Shown in pieces: positions 16,555 to 26,258 of a stretch of 64,000 nucleotides of DNA. Below the pieces are notes generated by a model. The model did not search any database, was not told where the DNA came from, and was given only the letters and a program-made list of their open reading frames with translations. The stretch covers positions 1-64,000 of the forward strand of contig NZ_RJJX01000011.1 of assembly GCF_003996985.1 (NCBI RefSeq). The letters run 5' to 3'. This DNA is from Ancylomarina longa (lineage in GTDB: Bacteria; Bacteroidota; Bacteroidia; Bacteroidales; Marinifilaceae). Every line of letters begins with the position of its first letter. Within the stretch, counting starts at the first letter, position 1. The translations under genes and the position numbers were made by a program.

Positions 16555-17406
16555 TTATTTAATTTTCTCAAATCCTTTTCCGTAAACACCCATAACGCTT
16601 CCCATCGATATAAAGGCTTCAGGATCCACTAACTTAATCATTCGAAGAATTGCTTGTGATTCTTTCTTCTTTGCCAAAAGTAGCATTACATTAACCTTGT
16701 CTTGACTGTATCCTCCAATACCGTTTAACATTGTGATTCCTTGATCTAATGTATGGATAACTTCTTTGCGAATTAGTTCAGGGTGTTTTGTAAATATGAT
16801 TACTTGAACGGACTGTTTACTTCCTTCAATAATCATATCAACACAGTAGGCACTAACTCCCATGGTTACAAATCCATATACTACCTGTTCAATGGAATTC
16901 GAAATAAAATAGGAGGAGGAGATAATAACAACATCAATAGTAAGGAGCAATTGCCCTGGACTGTAATTGTGGTATTTATTAATCATCATTGCCAGAATAT
17001 CAGTGCCGCCAGTACTTCCACCTCTTGATAATATCATTCCGGCACTGGCACCGGAAAGAATTCCTCCTATGATAGAACACATAAACCTATCCGAAACCAA
17101 AGGTTCTGTAATAAGTGTCTGAAATAACCAAAGAAAAAAGGAAAGTACAGTAATTCCATAAATGGTTTTAATTCCAAAGCTAAAGCCTAACACTCTTAAG
17201 GATACCAGTAGAAATAGAGTGTTAATTAGAAATACACTATATCCAACTTTAAATCCTGTGGTATAATAAATAATAGTAGCTATTCCACTTACTCCGGATC
17301 CAACTATTTCGGATGGAATTATAAATCCTGTCCATGCCAATGAACCAATTAGTAGACCTAATGTGATGATTAAATAGGACTTGAGTTCGCTTACGTTTAT
17401 TTTCAT
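16555..17406 (-). CDS. YitT family membrane protein (DUF161 + DUF2179), paralogue 1
   Basis: A 283-residue protein with about six membrane helices and a cytoplasmic C-terminal DUF2179 domain (about residues 200-283; VIIFTKHPELIRKEVI to FISMGSVMGVYGKGFE). Glycine-rich signatures such as GSGVSGIATIIYY and SRGGSTGGTDILAMMI match the YitT family. Its transport or sensing role is not established. A close paralogue follows 80 bases upstream in transcription order (17487-18347), so the pair may form a heteromeric complex. That is inference. Confidence 0.85.
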   Translation of the reverse strand: MKINVSELKSYLIITLGLLIGSLAWTGFIIPSEIVGSGVSGIATIIYYTTGFKVGYSVFLINTLFLLVSLRVLGFSFGIKTIYGITVLSFFLWLFQTLITEPLVSDRFMCSIIGGILSGASAGMILSRGGSTGGTDILAMMINKYHNYSPGQLLLTIDVVIISSSYFISNSIEQVVYGFVTMGVSAYCVDMIIEGSKQSVQVIIFTKHPELIRKEVIHTLDQGITMLNGIGGYSQDKVNVMLLLAKKKESQAILRMIKLVDPEAFISMGSVMGVYGKGFEKIK

Positions 17407-17486
17407 ATTATTTAAATTTTCTGACAGATGAAACTTTCTAAACTCCGAGAAATTTCAAAAATTATTATTTAGAATCTTTTGCCGAT

Positions 17487-18347
17487 CTATGCTCTGATCT
17501 CTTCAAATCCAAAACCATAAACTCCCATTACCGATCCCATGGATATAAAGGCATTTGAATCAACCTGTTTTACAATCTTAAAAATGGATTGTGTTTCGAA
17601 TTTACGAACAATAACCATCAATATTTTTCGCGAATCTTTAGAGTACCATCCTGTTGCGTCAATTACTGAAACTCCTCTTCCTAATCCGTAACATATCTGG
17701 TTAGCTATTTCTTCATATTCCGAAGAGATAATAAACATTTGAGCTGATTGTTTTGATCCGGAAATAATCATATCAATAGAGTAGGATGCCACAGACATTA
17801 CAACATAGCCGTAAACAACAGTTGGAATATCTTCAAATACAATATAGGAGGAAGCAATAATGAAAATATCAATGTATAATATGATTCGCCCGGGGCTAAT
17901 GTTTTTATATTTATTAATGATCATTGCGATAATGTCTGTCCCTCCAGAGCTTCCTCCTTGTGATATTGTTATTCCAACTCCAACGCCACTTAAAATACCT
18001 CCAATTATCGCAGCCATAAATTTTTCATGTACTAAAGGGGTTGTAATATATTTTTGAAAAGTTGATAATAGTATGGAACCAACAATAATTGCAAAAATGG
18101 TTTTTACTCCAAATTTACTGCCTAAGATTTTTAGAGCTATCAGAATTAAAAAAACATTAATGATAAAGAAAGAATATCCAACAGGTATCAGCTTATTTGT
18201 AGCGTAAAATATCAAAGTACCTATACCACTTACTCCTCCTCCAATTAGTCCGGATGGAATTAAAAAAGCTGTCCAACCAAAACTGTAAATGGCAAGACCT
18301 AATGCTATAATTACAAATGATTTGATTTCGGAATAATTTATTTTCAT
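17487..18347 (-). CDS. YitT family membrane protein (DUF161 + DUF2179), paralogue 2
   Basis: A 286-residue paralogue of the neighbouring gene with the same architecture. It has six predicted helices, GGGVSGIGTLIFYAT, SQGGSSGGTDIIAMII, and a C-terminal DUF2179 domain ending SMGSVMGVYGFGFEEI. The near-identical C-terminal motif in both copies shows a local duplication. Both start with MKIN and are on the same strand with an 80-base spacer, so co-transcription is likely. Confidence 0.85.
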   Translation of the reverse strand: MKINYSEIKSFVIIALGLAIYSFGWTAFLIPSGLIGGGVSGIGTLIFYATNKLIPVGYSFFIINVFLILIALKILGSKFGVKTIFAIIVGSILLSTFQKYITTPLVHEKFMAAIIGGILSGVGVGITISQGGSSGGTDIIAMIINKYKNISPGRIILYIDIFIIASSYIVFEDIPTVVYGYVVMSVASYSIDMIISGSKQSAQMFIISSEYEEIANQICYGLGRGVSVIDATGWYSKDSRKILMVIVRKFETQSIFKIVKQVDSNAFISMGSVMGVYGFGFEEIRA

Positions 18348-18511
18348 TTGATCTAAAAATGAAGTAATGAGTTAATACGAAAAATTGAATTGTGCGATTT
18401 AGAATGAGAAGGAATAGTAATTAGAATTTCCTAATTCAAAAAGAGCTTTAAGTTTCATTGCTTGATAGTCAATGAAGTTAAAGCTCTTTTGCTATAGGTT
18501 GAACTTATTTC

Positions 18512-21274
18512 TTAGACTACAATATTGATGATCTTCTTGGGTACCACAATCACTTTTTTGGGATTTTTACCATCTAACCATTTTTGAGCTTGTTCACAAT
18601 TTAAAGCCGCTTGTTCAATCTCCTCCTTGCTTAGGTTTAGCGACAAGTTGAGTTTAAATCTCATCTTACCATTAAAAGAAACTGGATATTCATGGGTATC
18701 TTCTTGTATAAAGCGTTGTTGAAATTCGGGAAATTTTGTCTTTGTAATACTTGCTGTATTTCCTGCCTTTGCCCAAAGTTCCTCCGCAATATGTGGTGCA
18801 AATGGAGCCAAAAGAATCAATAACTCTTCTAAAACTTGCTTATTGTTACATTTTAAGCTGTTCAATTCGTTTACACAAATCATGAAAGCAGAAATGGCTG
18901 TATTAAAAGAAAATCTTTCAATGTCATCTTGAATTTTTTTAATAGTCTTGTGCAGAACCTTCAATTCTTCTTTCGTAGGTTCACTATTTGATATGTAAAA
19001 TTTATTTTCTTCATTATGGAATAGTCTCCATAATTTTTTCAAGAATTTATAAACACCGTCAATTCCGTTTGTATCCCAAGGCTTGTGTGCTTCTAAAGGC
19101 CCTAAAAACATTTCATACAAACGTAAAGTATCCGCACCATATTCGTCCACAATCACATCAGGATTAACAACATTAAACATGGATTTAGACATTTTTTCAA
19201 CGACCCATCCACAATGATATTTGCCATCTTCTAAAATAAAATCAGCATCCCTGAATTCAGGGCGCCATTCTTTAAAGGCTACGGTATCCAAAATGTCATT
19301 TTTCACAATATTTACATCTACGTGAATAGGTGTGGTCTCATAGTCCTTTCTCAAACCATAGGAAACATACTTGTTCGAATTCTTAATTCGATAAACAAAG
19401 TTTGATCTTCCTTGGATCATCCCTTGGTTGATTAATTTCTTAAATGGTTCATCCTTACAAACCTCATTGATATCATAAAGGAATTTGTTCCAAAATCGGG
19501 AATAGATCAAGTGACCAGTGGCATGCTCTGTACCACCTATATATAAATCGACATCCTGCCAGTATTCGTTCGCTTCTTTTGAAACCAATGCACTATTATT
19601 TTGGGGATCCATATAGCGTAAATAATAAGCAGATGATCCAGCAAATCCAGGCATGGTATTTAATTCTAAAGGATATCCGTCAACCGTTTTCCAATTGGTA
19701 GCACGACCTAATGGTGGTTCTCCGCTCTCGGTTGGTAGGTATTTGTCAATTTCCGGAAGTTCCAGAGGTAATTGATTTTCTTCCAATACATAAGGGATCT
19801 CATCCTTAAAATATACAGGGAAAGGTTCGCCCCAATATCGTTGGCGGGAGAATATTGCATCTCTTAATCTGTAGTTAATCTTTTGTTTTCCTAATCCTCT
19901 TGCTTCAATTTCTTCATTTGCTTTTTCGATAGCATGTTTAACATCTAATCCGTTTAAGAAATCAGAATTCATTGAATTTCCCTCTTTCGCATCGTAAGAT
20001 TCTTCTGATATATCTCCGCCGGATACTACTTGGATAATGGGAAGATCAAAATGTTTTGCAAAGGCATAGTCTCTGCTGTCGTGAGCAGGAACAGCCATAA
20101 TAGCACCAGTTCCATATCCTGCAAGAACATAATCACTAATCCATACAGGTATTTTTTCGCCTGTGAAAGGATGTATAGCATAAGCGCCTGTAAATTCACC
20201 ACTAATTGTTTTTACGTCAGCCAAGCGTTCTCTTTCAGTTCTTTTTTTAGTAGCTTCGATATAAGTTTCAATTTTTTCTTTGCAATCAGGAGTCGTAATA
20301 CTCTGGACCAATTCACTTTCGGGTGCGAGTACCATAAAAGTCACCCCAAATATTGTGTCAGGCCGGGTGGTGAAGATTTCCATTTTCTGTTCGGAATTCT
20401 GGATTTCGAAATTAACCTCAGCTCCAACAGAACGTCCAATCCAGTTTTTCTGAATTTCCTTTAAGGATTCAGTCCATTCCAAATTATTTAATCCGTCAAG
20501 TAATCTTTTAGCATAAGCAGAAACGCGCAATGACCATTGTCGCATTTTCTTTTGTTCTACAGGAAAACCACCACGAACCGAAAGGCCTTCTTTTACCTCA
20601 TCATTAGCGAGAACTGTACCTAATTCAGGACACCAATTAACCATTGTCTCTGCTAAATAGGCCAAGCGATAATTAAGGAGAGTCAATTGTTGTTCTTTCT
20701 CTGAATAATTCTTCCAATCTTTTGCTGTAAAACTTAAAAGTTCAGTGCAAGCAGCATTAATATTTGAGGTTCCGTTTATTTCAAATTCTTCTATTAGACT
20801 TGTGATTGGTTCAGCTTTTTCTGTATTGTTATCGAAATAATGATTAAACATTTGTATGAATGCCCATTGAGTCCACTTATAATAATCCGGATTACATGTA
20901 CGAATTTCTCTATTCCAGTCGTAGGAAAAGCCAATTTTATCTAATTGCTCTTTATACCGTTTAATATTTTTTTCTGTTGTAACAGCAGGGTGCTGTCCGG
21001 TTTGGATAGCATACTGTTCTGCTGGCAGACCATAGGCATCATAGCCCATTGGATGAAGCACATTAAATCCTTGAAGCGTTTTATACCGGGAATAGATATC
21101 TGATGCAATATAGCCAAGAGGGTGACCAACATGTAATCCTGCTCCAGAAGGATAGGGAAACATATCAAGTACATAAAATTTGGGCTTGGCTGTATCAACT
21201 TCCACTTGATAAGTTTTATTTTCGAGCCAATATTTTTGCCACTTAGTTTCTATTTCTTTAAATGTGTATTCCAT
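18512..21274 (-). CDS. leuS: Leucyl-tRNA synthetase
   Basis: A 920-residue class I synthetase that charges tRNA-Leu. The HIGH motif is GLHVGH (residues 46-51 in [15 protein letters not shown]), and [13 protein letters not shown] lies in the C-terminal third. A CP1 editing domain contains the TRPDTIFG threonine-rich motif and the [16 protein letters not shown] segment. The open frame begins at 21319, but a TAATTTTG -7 box covers that position, so ATG 21274 ([16 protein letters not shown]) is the real start. Slightly longer than the E. coli enzyme (860 residues), as usual in Bacteroidota. Confidence 0.97.
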   Translation of the reverse strand: MEYTFKEIETKWQKYWLENKTYQVEVDTAKPKFYVLDMFPYPSGAGLHVGHPLGYIASDIYSRYKTLQGFNVLHPMGYDAYGLPAEQYAIQTGQHPAVTTEKNIKRYKEQLDKIGFSYDWNREIRTCNPDYYKWTQWAFIQMFNHYFDNNTEKAEPITSLIEEFEINGTSNINAACTELLSFTAKDWKNYSEKEQQLTLLNYRLAYLAETMVNWCPELGTVLANDEVKEGLSVRGGFPVEQKKMRQWSLRVSAYAKRLLDGLNNLEWTESLKEIQKNWIGRSVGAEVNFEIQNSEQKMEIFTTRPDTIFGVTFMVLAPESELVQSITTPDCKEKIETYIEATKKRTERERLADVKTISGEFTGAYAIHPFTGEKIPVWISDYVLAGYGTGAIMAVPAHDSRDYAFAKHFDLPIIQVVSGGDISEESYDAKEGNSMNSDFLNGLDVKHAIEKANEEIEARGLGKQKINYRLRDAIFSRQRYWGEPFPVYFKDEIPYVLEENQLPLELPEIDKYLPTESGEPPLGRATNWKTVDGYPLELNTMPGFAGSSAYYLRYMDPQNNSALVSKEANEYWQDVDLYIGGTEHATGHLIYSRFWNKFLYDINEVCKDEPFKKLINQGMIQGRSNFVYRIKNSNKYVSYGLRKDYETTPIHVDVNIVKNDILDTVAFKEWRPEFRDADFILEDGKYHCGWVVEKMSKSMFNVVNPDVIVDEYGADTLRLYEMFLGPLEAHKPWDTNGIDGVYKFLKKLWRLFHNEENKFYISNSEPTKEELKVLHKTIKKIQDDIERFSFNTAISAFMICVNELNSLKCNNKQVLEELLILLAPFAPHIAEELWAKAGNTASITKTKFPEFQQRFIQEDTHEYPVSFNGKMRFKLNLSLNLSKEEIEQAALNCEQAQKWLDGKNPKKVIVVPKKIINIVV

Positions 21275-21318
21275 GGTATTTTCGATAAAAAATGCTTGTT
21301 TCTTTCGTTCAGATCGCA

Positions 21319-21326
21319 AAATTAGT
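21319..21326 (-). promoter_or_regulatory. leuS: leuS -7 box (TAATTTTG)
   Basis: On the minus strand TAATTTTG ends about 45 bases before ATG 21274. It overlaps the start of the longer open frame, which decides in favour of the shorter protein. Confidence 0.55.
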
Positions 21327-21465
21327 AAAACTTTGTAAATATTTCCTTTGATTTTAAGGGAAGTGAACTTTTATTAAAAATTGGATTCTAGCTGTTTAGG
21401 TGAGTAGTTCGCAACTATTTATTATTTGAGTCTAAGCATGCATGGTTAGGAACCAATTATTTTTT

Positions 21466-21473
21466 TAAATTTG
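21466..21473 (+). promoter_or_regulatory. tRNA-Arg -7 box (TAAATTTG)
   Basis: TAAATTTG lies 10 bases upstream of the first tRNA base, the usual distance for a tRNA transcript start. No clear TTTG at -33. Confidence 0.5.
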
Positions 21474-21483
21474 AGCTCTAATT

Positions 21484-21557
21484 GGTCCCGTAGTTCAGCT
21501 GAATAGAACGTCAGATTCCGGTTCTGAAGGTCGTGGGTTTGAATCCCGCCGGGATCA
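21484..21557 (+). tRNA. tRNA-Arg (anticodon CCG)
   Basis: A full cloverleaf is present. The acceptor stem is GGTCCCG/CGGGATC, the anticodon stem TCAGA/TCTGA encloses TTCCGGT, so the anticodon is CCG (codon CGG). The T arm reads GTGGGTTTGAATCCCGC. The discriminator base is A and no CCA is encoded. It reads codon CGG, rare in AT-rich genomes. Confidence 0.95.
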
Positions 21558-21559
21558 CA

Positions 21560-21594
21560 AATAGCCTGGATAATATTCCGGGCTATTTTTTTTT
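21560..21594 (+). terminator. tRNA-Arg terminator
   Basis: AATAGCC (21560-21566) pairs with GGCTATT (21581-21587), with extra pairing GG/CC inside, then a run of T. It starts immediately after the tRNA. Confidence 0.85.
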
Positions 21595-21669
21595 GATTTA
21601 ATTGAGCCTAAGAAATAATTATAAATGAGTGTATCACTTATTTAGTTATTAAAATGGTCAATTAGGAAA

Positions 21670-21703
21670 TAAAAAAAGGAGTCCAACTGGACTCCTTTTT
21701 TTT
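21670..21703. terminator. Bidirectional terminator at the end of the exbB-exbD operon
   Basis: AAGGAGTCC and GGACTCCTT form a 9-bp stem flanked by A-run and T-run, so it works in both directions. It ends the minus-strand ExbD genes. Confidence 0.85.
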
Positions 21704-21719
21704 ATCTGAGTTTGGAATA

Positions 21720-22187
21720 TTATTCCGCAGCTTGACGTGTTGAATAGTTAAGCTTTAAAGCACTCGCTTTTCTTAACTCCTGCTTAATGTCAATAATAAC
21801 ACCCATTTTGGTGTATTGATCAACTTTAAGAGATGTCGTTAGTTTGTTACGTAATTCTTCTTTTCTTGCTTCTCTTTCTGATGCAATAAAAGATTGAATA
21901 TCGTCTACAGTAGCAAATTGATCATTCAACTGAATCTTTGGTTCAGTACCAAATGTTTTCTGGAATTTTCTCATAGGAACACCTACATAAATGTTGCTTA
22001 CAAGATCTTTCTTCTCCAATTTTACGATTTCTTTTGCTTCCGGAACCAAAACACTAACATTCAAGTCTACTTCGCGCATGGTTGTACTAACCATGAAGAA
22101 AAATAGCAACATGAATACAATGTCAGGAAGGGAAGCTGTAGATATTGCAGGTGTTTCTTTTCCACCTTCTTTTCTAAATTTTGACAT
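21720..22187 (-). CDS. exbD: ExbD/TolR-type biopolymer transport protein, copy 2 (155 aa)
   Basis: A 155-residue inner-membrane protein with one N-terminal helix. The essential membrane aspartate is D22 in SLPDIVFMLLFFFMVSTT. A periplasmic domain follows, with KMGVIIDIKQELRKA near the end, equivalent to the dimerising ExbD fold. With ExbB it uses proton flow to energise TonB-type transport. Its start overlaps the stop of the upstream ExbD gene. Two consecutive exbD genes are usual in Bacteroidota. Confidence 0.88.
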   Translation of the reverse strand: MSKFRKEGGKETPAISTASLPDIVFMLLFFFMVSTTMREVDLNVSVLVPEAKEIVKLEKKDLVSNIYVGVPMRKFQKTFGTEPKIQLNDQFATVDDIQSFIASEREARKEELRNKLTTSLKVDQYTKMGVIIDIKQELRKASALKLNYSTRQAAE

Positions 22188-22765
22188 TATCTTCCTCCTC
22201 CTACATTTTTAGGTTCTGCTTCGGATATCTGCATTGGAACGTATTTTTTAACAGCAGCTTGTTGATCATCATTCAAGTCTCTGAATTTTTTGCCCCATTT
22301 TAACATTGCTTTCTCGTCTTTCAGTTCTCGAGATGCAGCTGCAAGCTCATCTTGAACACGAATGTATGTTTCATAACTCGTTCCACGGTCGTTCTGCAAA
22401 GATACCAATCCTTTCGAAACCATAACATCACCAAAATAAGGGATGGTTTTTACGTTCTTTTCAGGAAGGTTCTTGTCATTCTTAGGATTCAGGATAAACT
22501 CTTTTGTTTTTTCACGCAATTGTGAAATATCAAGAAGTTCTCCATTAACCAACAACTCGTTGTTACGGTTAACCAAAATAGCTAAAACATTACGTTGCTT
22601 AACTTTTGGTTCATTTTCTGGTGTTTCATCTTCTGGAATTGGAGGTAACTTTTTGTAGATACCAGTATCAATATCCATTGTTGTAGAAACGAGGAAGAAA
22701 ATTAACAACAAGAATGCAATATCGGCCATCGAACTCGCATTAAGTTCTGGTGTTTTTCTTGCCAT
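22187..22765 (-). CDS. exbD: ExbD/TolR-type biopolymer transport protein, copy 1 (192 aa)
   Basis: A 192-residue ExbD paralogue. The single helix carries the functional aspartate D15 (SSMADIAFLLLIFFLVSTT). Its periplasmic part is longer than in the second copy, with a proline-rich start (KKLPPIPEDETPENEP) and a glycine-rich C-terminal end. Located between a small membrane protein and the second ExbD on the minus strand; overlap with the latter indicates translational coupling. Confidence 0.88.
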   Translation of the reverse strand: MARKTPELNASSMADIAFLLLIFFLVSTTMDIDTGIYKKLPPIPEDETPENEPKVKQRNVLAILVNRNNELLVNGELLDISQLREKTKEFILNPKNDKNLPEKNVKTIPYFGDVMVSKGLVSLQNDRGTSYETYIRVQDELAAASRELKDEKAMLKWGKKFRDLNDDQQAAVKKYVPMQISEAEPKNVGGGR

Positions 22766-22817
22766 AGTATTATTTCTTAAGTTTATTTTGATCCGGCATT
22801 AGAACCGGATCATTTTC

Positions 22818-23267
22818 CTAACGTAATTTTCTGATCACTTCGGTTACTACAATAGCAACAACAGTTCCAATACCTAAAATGTACATAGTGTACAAAATGG
22901 TATCAGCGAATTCCAATGAACCAGGATTGTTGTCAACACCAGTATATCCAGGTAAATTTAAAAGAGTACCGTCTGACAATGAATAGGAGATAAGGATTAT
23001 TAGTCCTAGTCCGACCAATCCGATTAATCCTTTAAGTGCACCTTTAGGGTTTACTATTAATTGGATAATAGGAAAAACAACAGCTAAGCCTGCAGAAACA
23101 ATAAACAATACTTTGGTCCAGTTGATCAAAAGATCAGTATAAACTGGAGTATCATATGCTTGATTTGGAATGTCACCACCCAAGTAAAACATGGCCACAA
23201 AAATTGCAGTAAGACCAATCATTACATAGGTGAGAATATCTAAATATTTACTCAATGTATTTGACAT
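22818..23267 (-). CDS. Conserved membrane protein of the ExbBD operon (149 aa)
   Basis: A 149-residue protein with about four hydrophobic segments (residues 10-30, 48-68, 76-96, 125-145). It has a periplasmic loop with NLPGYTGVDNNPGSLEFAD. It matches no enzyme family I recognise. It lies between ExbB (9 bases away) and ExbD, a position kept in many Bacteroidota, which suggests a structural or assembly partner of the energising complex. That role is inferred from neighbourhood. Confidence 0.75.
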   Translation of the reverse strand: MSNTLSKYLDILTYVMIGLTAIFVAMFYLGGDIPNQAYDTPVYTDLLINWTKVLFIVSAGLAVVFPIIQLIVNPKGALKGLIGLVGLGLIILISYSLSDGTLLNLPGYTGVDNNPGSLEFADTILYTMYILGIGTVVAIVVTEVIRKLR

Positions 23268-23276
23268 AGTCTAATA

Positions 23277-24101
23277 TTATTTTTTTAGGTTGTATTTTAC
23301 TAAAATATCAATAAGCGTGATTGATGAATCTTCCATGTTATTCACGATGCTATCAATTTTTGCAGTACAGTAGTTATAGAAAACTTGAAGGATCATTGCT
23401 ACGATCAAACCTGATACTGTTGTAATCAATGCTACTTTAATACCACCTGCTACCGCTGCTGGAGAGATAGTACCCATTGATTGGATAGAGTCAAAAGCGT
23501 CAATCATACCAATTACAGTACCCATGAAACCCAACATTGGAGCCAAACCAATCATCAAACCAATCCAAGATAAACCTTTTTCTAAAAGACCCATCTGAAC
23601 AGAACCGTAAGAAACTACCGATTTTTCAACAACTTCAATACCTTCATCAATACGATCAAGACCTTGATAGAAGATACTTGCGATTGGACCACGAGTATTT
23701 CTACAAACTTCTTTTGCCGCGTCAACACCACCATTGTTTAATGCATCCTCAAGGCTTGCAATTAATTTTTTGGTGTTAGTTGAAGATAAGTTCAAGTAAA
23801 TAATTCTTTCGATAGAAAGAGCTAAACCTAAAATAAGTGTTAATAACACAAAGCTCATAAACATTGCACCACCTTGGATGAATTGTTTTTTAACTACCTG
23901 ATGGAAAGATGTGCTTTCAATTGCTTCATCTTCAAATGCTGGAGGTGTAGCAGTTTCCTGAGCAACTTCTTCTGTAGCAGTTGTGTCAACTTGTGTAGTA
24001 TCTACAGTAGCTTCTGCTGTCTCATCTTGAGCAACTACATTAAATGATGCTCCAATGTTTAGCATCCCAATAACTGCTATAAATGCAAATAACTTTTTCA
24101 T
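23277..24101 (-). CDS. exbB: MotA/TolQ/ExbB proton channel family protein (274 aa)
   Basis: A 274-residue inner-membrane proton-channel subunit. An N-terminal signal-like helix is followed by an acidic Thr-rich periplasmic stretch (about residues 26-60). Three core helices lie near 78-98, 178-200 and 222-244. The MotA/TolQ/ExbB core has APMLGFMGTVIGMIDAF and VAGGIKVALITTVSGLIVA. It is the first gene of a four-gene operon with a small membrane protein and two ExbD proteins and would power TonB-dependent uptake. A TAAATTTG box sits upstream. Confidence 0.92.
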   Translation of the reverse strand: MKKLFAFIAVIGMLNIGASFNVVAQDETAEATVDTTQVDTTATEEVAQETATPPAFEDEAIESTSFHQVVKKQFIQGGAMFMSFVLLTLILGLALSIERIIYLNLSSTNTKKLIASLEDALNNGGVDAAKEVCRNTRGPIASIFYQGLDRIDEGIEVVEKSVVSYGSVQMGLLEKGLSWIGLMIGLAPMLGFMGTVIGMIDAFDSIQSMGTISPAAVAGGIKVALITTVSGLIVAMILQVFYNYCTAKIDSIVNNMEDSSITLIDILVKYNLKK

Positions 24102-24140
24102 AGTCTGTTTTTCAAATTTTAATTAACGAAATTATTTTTA

Positions 24141-24148
24141 CAAATTTA
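24141..24148 (-). promoter_or_regulatory. exbB: exbB -7 box (TAAATTTG)
   Basis: On the minus strand TAAATTTG ends 39 bases before the exbB ATG. The -33 region is AT-rich without a perfect TTTG. Confidence 0.45.
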
Positions 24149-24315
24149 AACGATTGTGAATTAACAATAAAATATAATTTTTTGTTTGTTCTAAATTCTT
24201 ACTTTTTTACGGGAAATACCAGATTTCCTGCCTATTTGGCTCTCACCTTCTTATGTAATACAGAGGGGCTTAAACAGTGCACCAAATTACAAAAAAAATG
24301 TGAAAAACAAATATT

Positions 24316-25350
24316 CTATTGGCTTATTTCACCTTTAAGGGATTTATTTAAAAGCAATATTATTTGTTCTTTCGATAGGTTTTTTCCTAGTAAATACATT
24401 AGTTTGGTTAGTGCAGCCTCTGTGGTTATATCGTGTCCACTTACCACTCCTGCTTTTAGTAACTCAAGGCTAGTTTCATAGAGTCCCATTTCTACACTTC
24501 CGGCAGCACATTGGGTAATATTATAGATTACTATTCCTTTAGATATAGCTTTTTTAAGAGCATCAATGAACCAAATATCAGTTGGTGCATTCCCTGCCCC
24601 GTAGCTTTCCATTACCACTCCTTTTAAACCTTCGATATTCAATATTGATTCGACTACCTGTTTTGTGATGCCCGGAAATAATTTTAGAATAGCAATATTT
24701 GTGTCAAGCTTGGTAGATATTTGCAGATTCTTTTGATGGCTTGGGTAATGTATTGCTGCGTAATTGTAATTAATATGAATTCCGATTTTTGCCAGATCAG
24801 GATAATTGTAAGAATAAAATGCATTGAAATGTTCTGCATTGTGTTTGGTTGTTCTATTACCGCGGAACAATTTATTTTCAAAGACAATACATACTTCAGG
24901 AACCATTGCCTGGTTATTTTGTCTTGCTGCTGCAATTTCTATTGCTGTTATTAAATTTTCTTTACCATCTGTTCGTAGCGTACCAATGGGTAATTGTGAT
25001 CCTGTAAGAATAATAGGTTTTTGTAAATCATCAAGCATGAAACTTAGTGCAGATGCTGTAAAAGACATTGTATCGGTTCCATGTAGAACAACAAATCCAT
25101 CATATAGTGAATAGTTATCCTTGATTAGTTCTGCAATTTTCACCCATACTTGCGGGTTAAGATTGGAAGAATCAATTAATGGTTCAAAGGGAATGGAATG
25201 AAGATCAAAGCCAAATTCATTAAGTTCGGGAACCTGTTTTAGGATATGATCAAAGTCAAACGGTTTCAAAGAGCCTGTTATCGGATCATTAACCATGCCG
25301 ATTGTTCCACCAGTATATAGTATTAATATGGAGGTTTTCTTTGATGTCAT
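24316..25350 (-). CDS. ansA: Type I L-asparaginase
   Basis: A 344-residue cytosolic asparaginase that hydrolyses asparagine to aspartate and ammonia. Both nucleophile motifs are present: YTGGTIGM (residues 12-19, T16 in the TGGTIG signature) and HGTDTMSFTASAL (residues 90-102). The absence of a signal peptide and the length fit the type I (constitutive, low-affinity) enzyme. It starts 15 bases after the tatD stop, so the two are probably co-transcribed. Confidence 0.92.
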   Translation of the reverse strand: MTSKKTSILILYTGGTIGMVNDPITGSLKPFDFDHILKQVPELNEFGFDLHSIPFEPLIDSSNLNPQVWVKIAELIKDNYSLYDGFVVLHGTDTMSFTASALSFMLDDLQKPIILTGSQLPIGTLRTDGKENLITAIEIAAARQNNQAMVPEVCIVFENKLFRGNRTTKHNAEHFNAFYSYNYPDLAKIGIHINYNYAAIHYPSHQKNLQISTKLDTNIAILKLFPGITKQVVESILNIEGLKGVVMESYGAGNAPTDIWFIDALKKAISKGIVIYNITQCAAGSVEMGLYETSLELLKAGVVSGHDITTEAALTKLMYLLGKNLSKEQIILLLNKSLKGEISQ

Positions 25351-25365
25351 TTAATAGTTGTTTAT

Positions 25366-26133
25366 TTAAAAATTAAACAATGTTTTAGCATTGTGGCTTG
25401 TGGCTTTTGCAATATCCTCTATACTTATATTGTATATTTCTGATAATTTTTGAGCTATATGTATTAAAAAAGAGCTTTCATTCCTTTTCCCTCTGTGGGG
25501 AACTGGTGCTAAATAAGGTGAATCCGTTTCCAGAACAAGGTTTTGTAGTGGTATTTTAGATATGGTTTTGTCTACACCAGCATTTTTAAAAGTAACGATT
25601 CCATTAATTCCAAGAAGAAATCCTAAATCAATGGCGTGCCTTGCTTGTTCCTCATTACCGGTAAAACTATGAAATACTCCTTTATATTTCTTGATTGGAT
25701 GATTATCCAGAATTTCAAAAATTTCATTAAATGATTCTCTGCAATGAATTACAATTGGTAAATCTAATTCAATGGCCCAATTAATTTGTGTTGTAAAAGC
25801 AACTTTTTGTTGTTCGAGGAAAGTTTTATCCCAATATAAATCTATTCCTATTTCACCAATTGCAATGTATTTTTTTTTGGAAAGCCATTGTTCGCATAAT
25901 TGTAACTCCTCCTTGTAATTTTCTTTTACCGATGTCGGATGCAAGCCCATCATGGGAATACATGTTTCCGAAAAGTTGTCCACTAAATTGTGTAATTGTG
26001 GGATGGATTTGGAGTCAATGTTAGGAAGGAGAATTTTATCTATGCCACATTCTTTTGATCTGGAAATAATGTCCTCTATTTCAGATTTAAAATCATCTAC
26101 GTAGATGTGGGAATGTGTGTCAATTAATTTCAT
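25366..26133 (-). CDS. tatD: TatD family metal-dependent DNase
   Basis: A 255-residue amidohydrolase-fold nuclease. Metal ligands are in DTHSHIYVD (H7, H9), IGEIGIDLYWD, VIHCRES, FHSFTG and LVLETDSPYLAP. The longer frame to 26250 runs through a TATGTTTG promoter box, so ATG 26133 is chosen. TatD proteins are 3'-5' exonucleases acting on damaged DNA or RNA. It is followed at 15 bases by ansA. Confidence 0.92.
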   Translation of the reverse strand: MKLIDTHSHIYVDDFKSEIEDIISRSKECGIDKILLPNIDSKSIPQLHNLVDNFSETCIPMMGLHPTSVKENYKEELQLCEQWLSKKKYIAIGEIGIDLYWDKTFLEQQKVAFTTQINWAIELDLPIVIHCRESFNEIFEILDNHPIKKYKGVFHSFTGNEEQARHAIDLGFLLGINGIVTFKNAGVDKTISKIPLQNLVLETDSPYLAPVPHRGKRNESSFLIHIAQKLSEIYNISIEDIAKATSHNAKTLFNF

Positions 26134-26152
26134 TACTATTCTATTTTTTTTG

Positions 26153-26160
26153 CAAACATA
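26153..26160 (-). promoter_or_regulatory. tatD: tatD -7 box (TATGTTTG)
   Basis: On the minus strand TATGTTTG ends 19 bases before ATG 26133. It lies inside the longer open frame and so decides the start. Confidence 0.55.
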
Positions 26161-26209
26161 GGTAATTGAACAGCGATAGTCAAAAGCTTTTTTGAATAAA
26201 ATTGAAACT

Positions 26210-26238
26210 AAAAAAAAGCCGGCATTGCCGGCTTTTTC
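26210..26238 (-). terminator. gdhA terminator
   Basis: AAAGCCGGCA pairs with TGCCGGCTTT, with a run of T on the minus strand. It lies 20 bases after the gdhA stop. Confidence 0.88.
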
Positions 26239-26258
26239 AATATATGGCATTTATTTAA

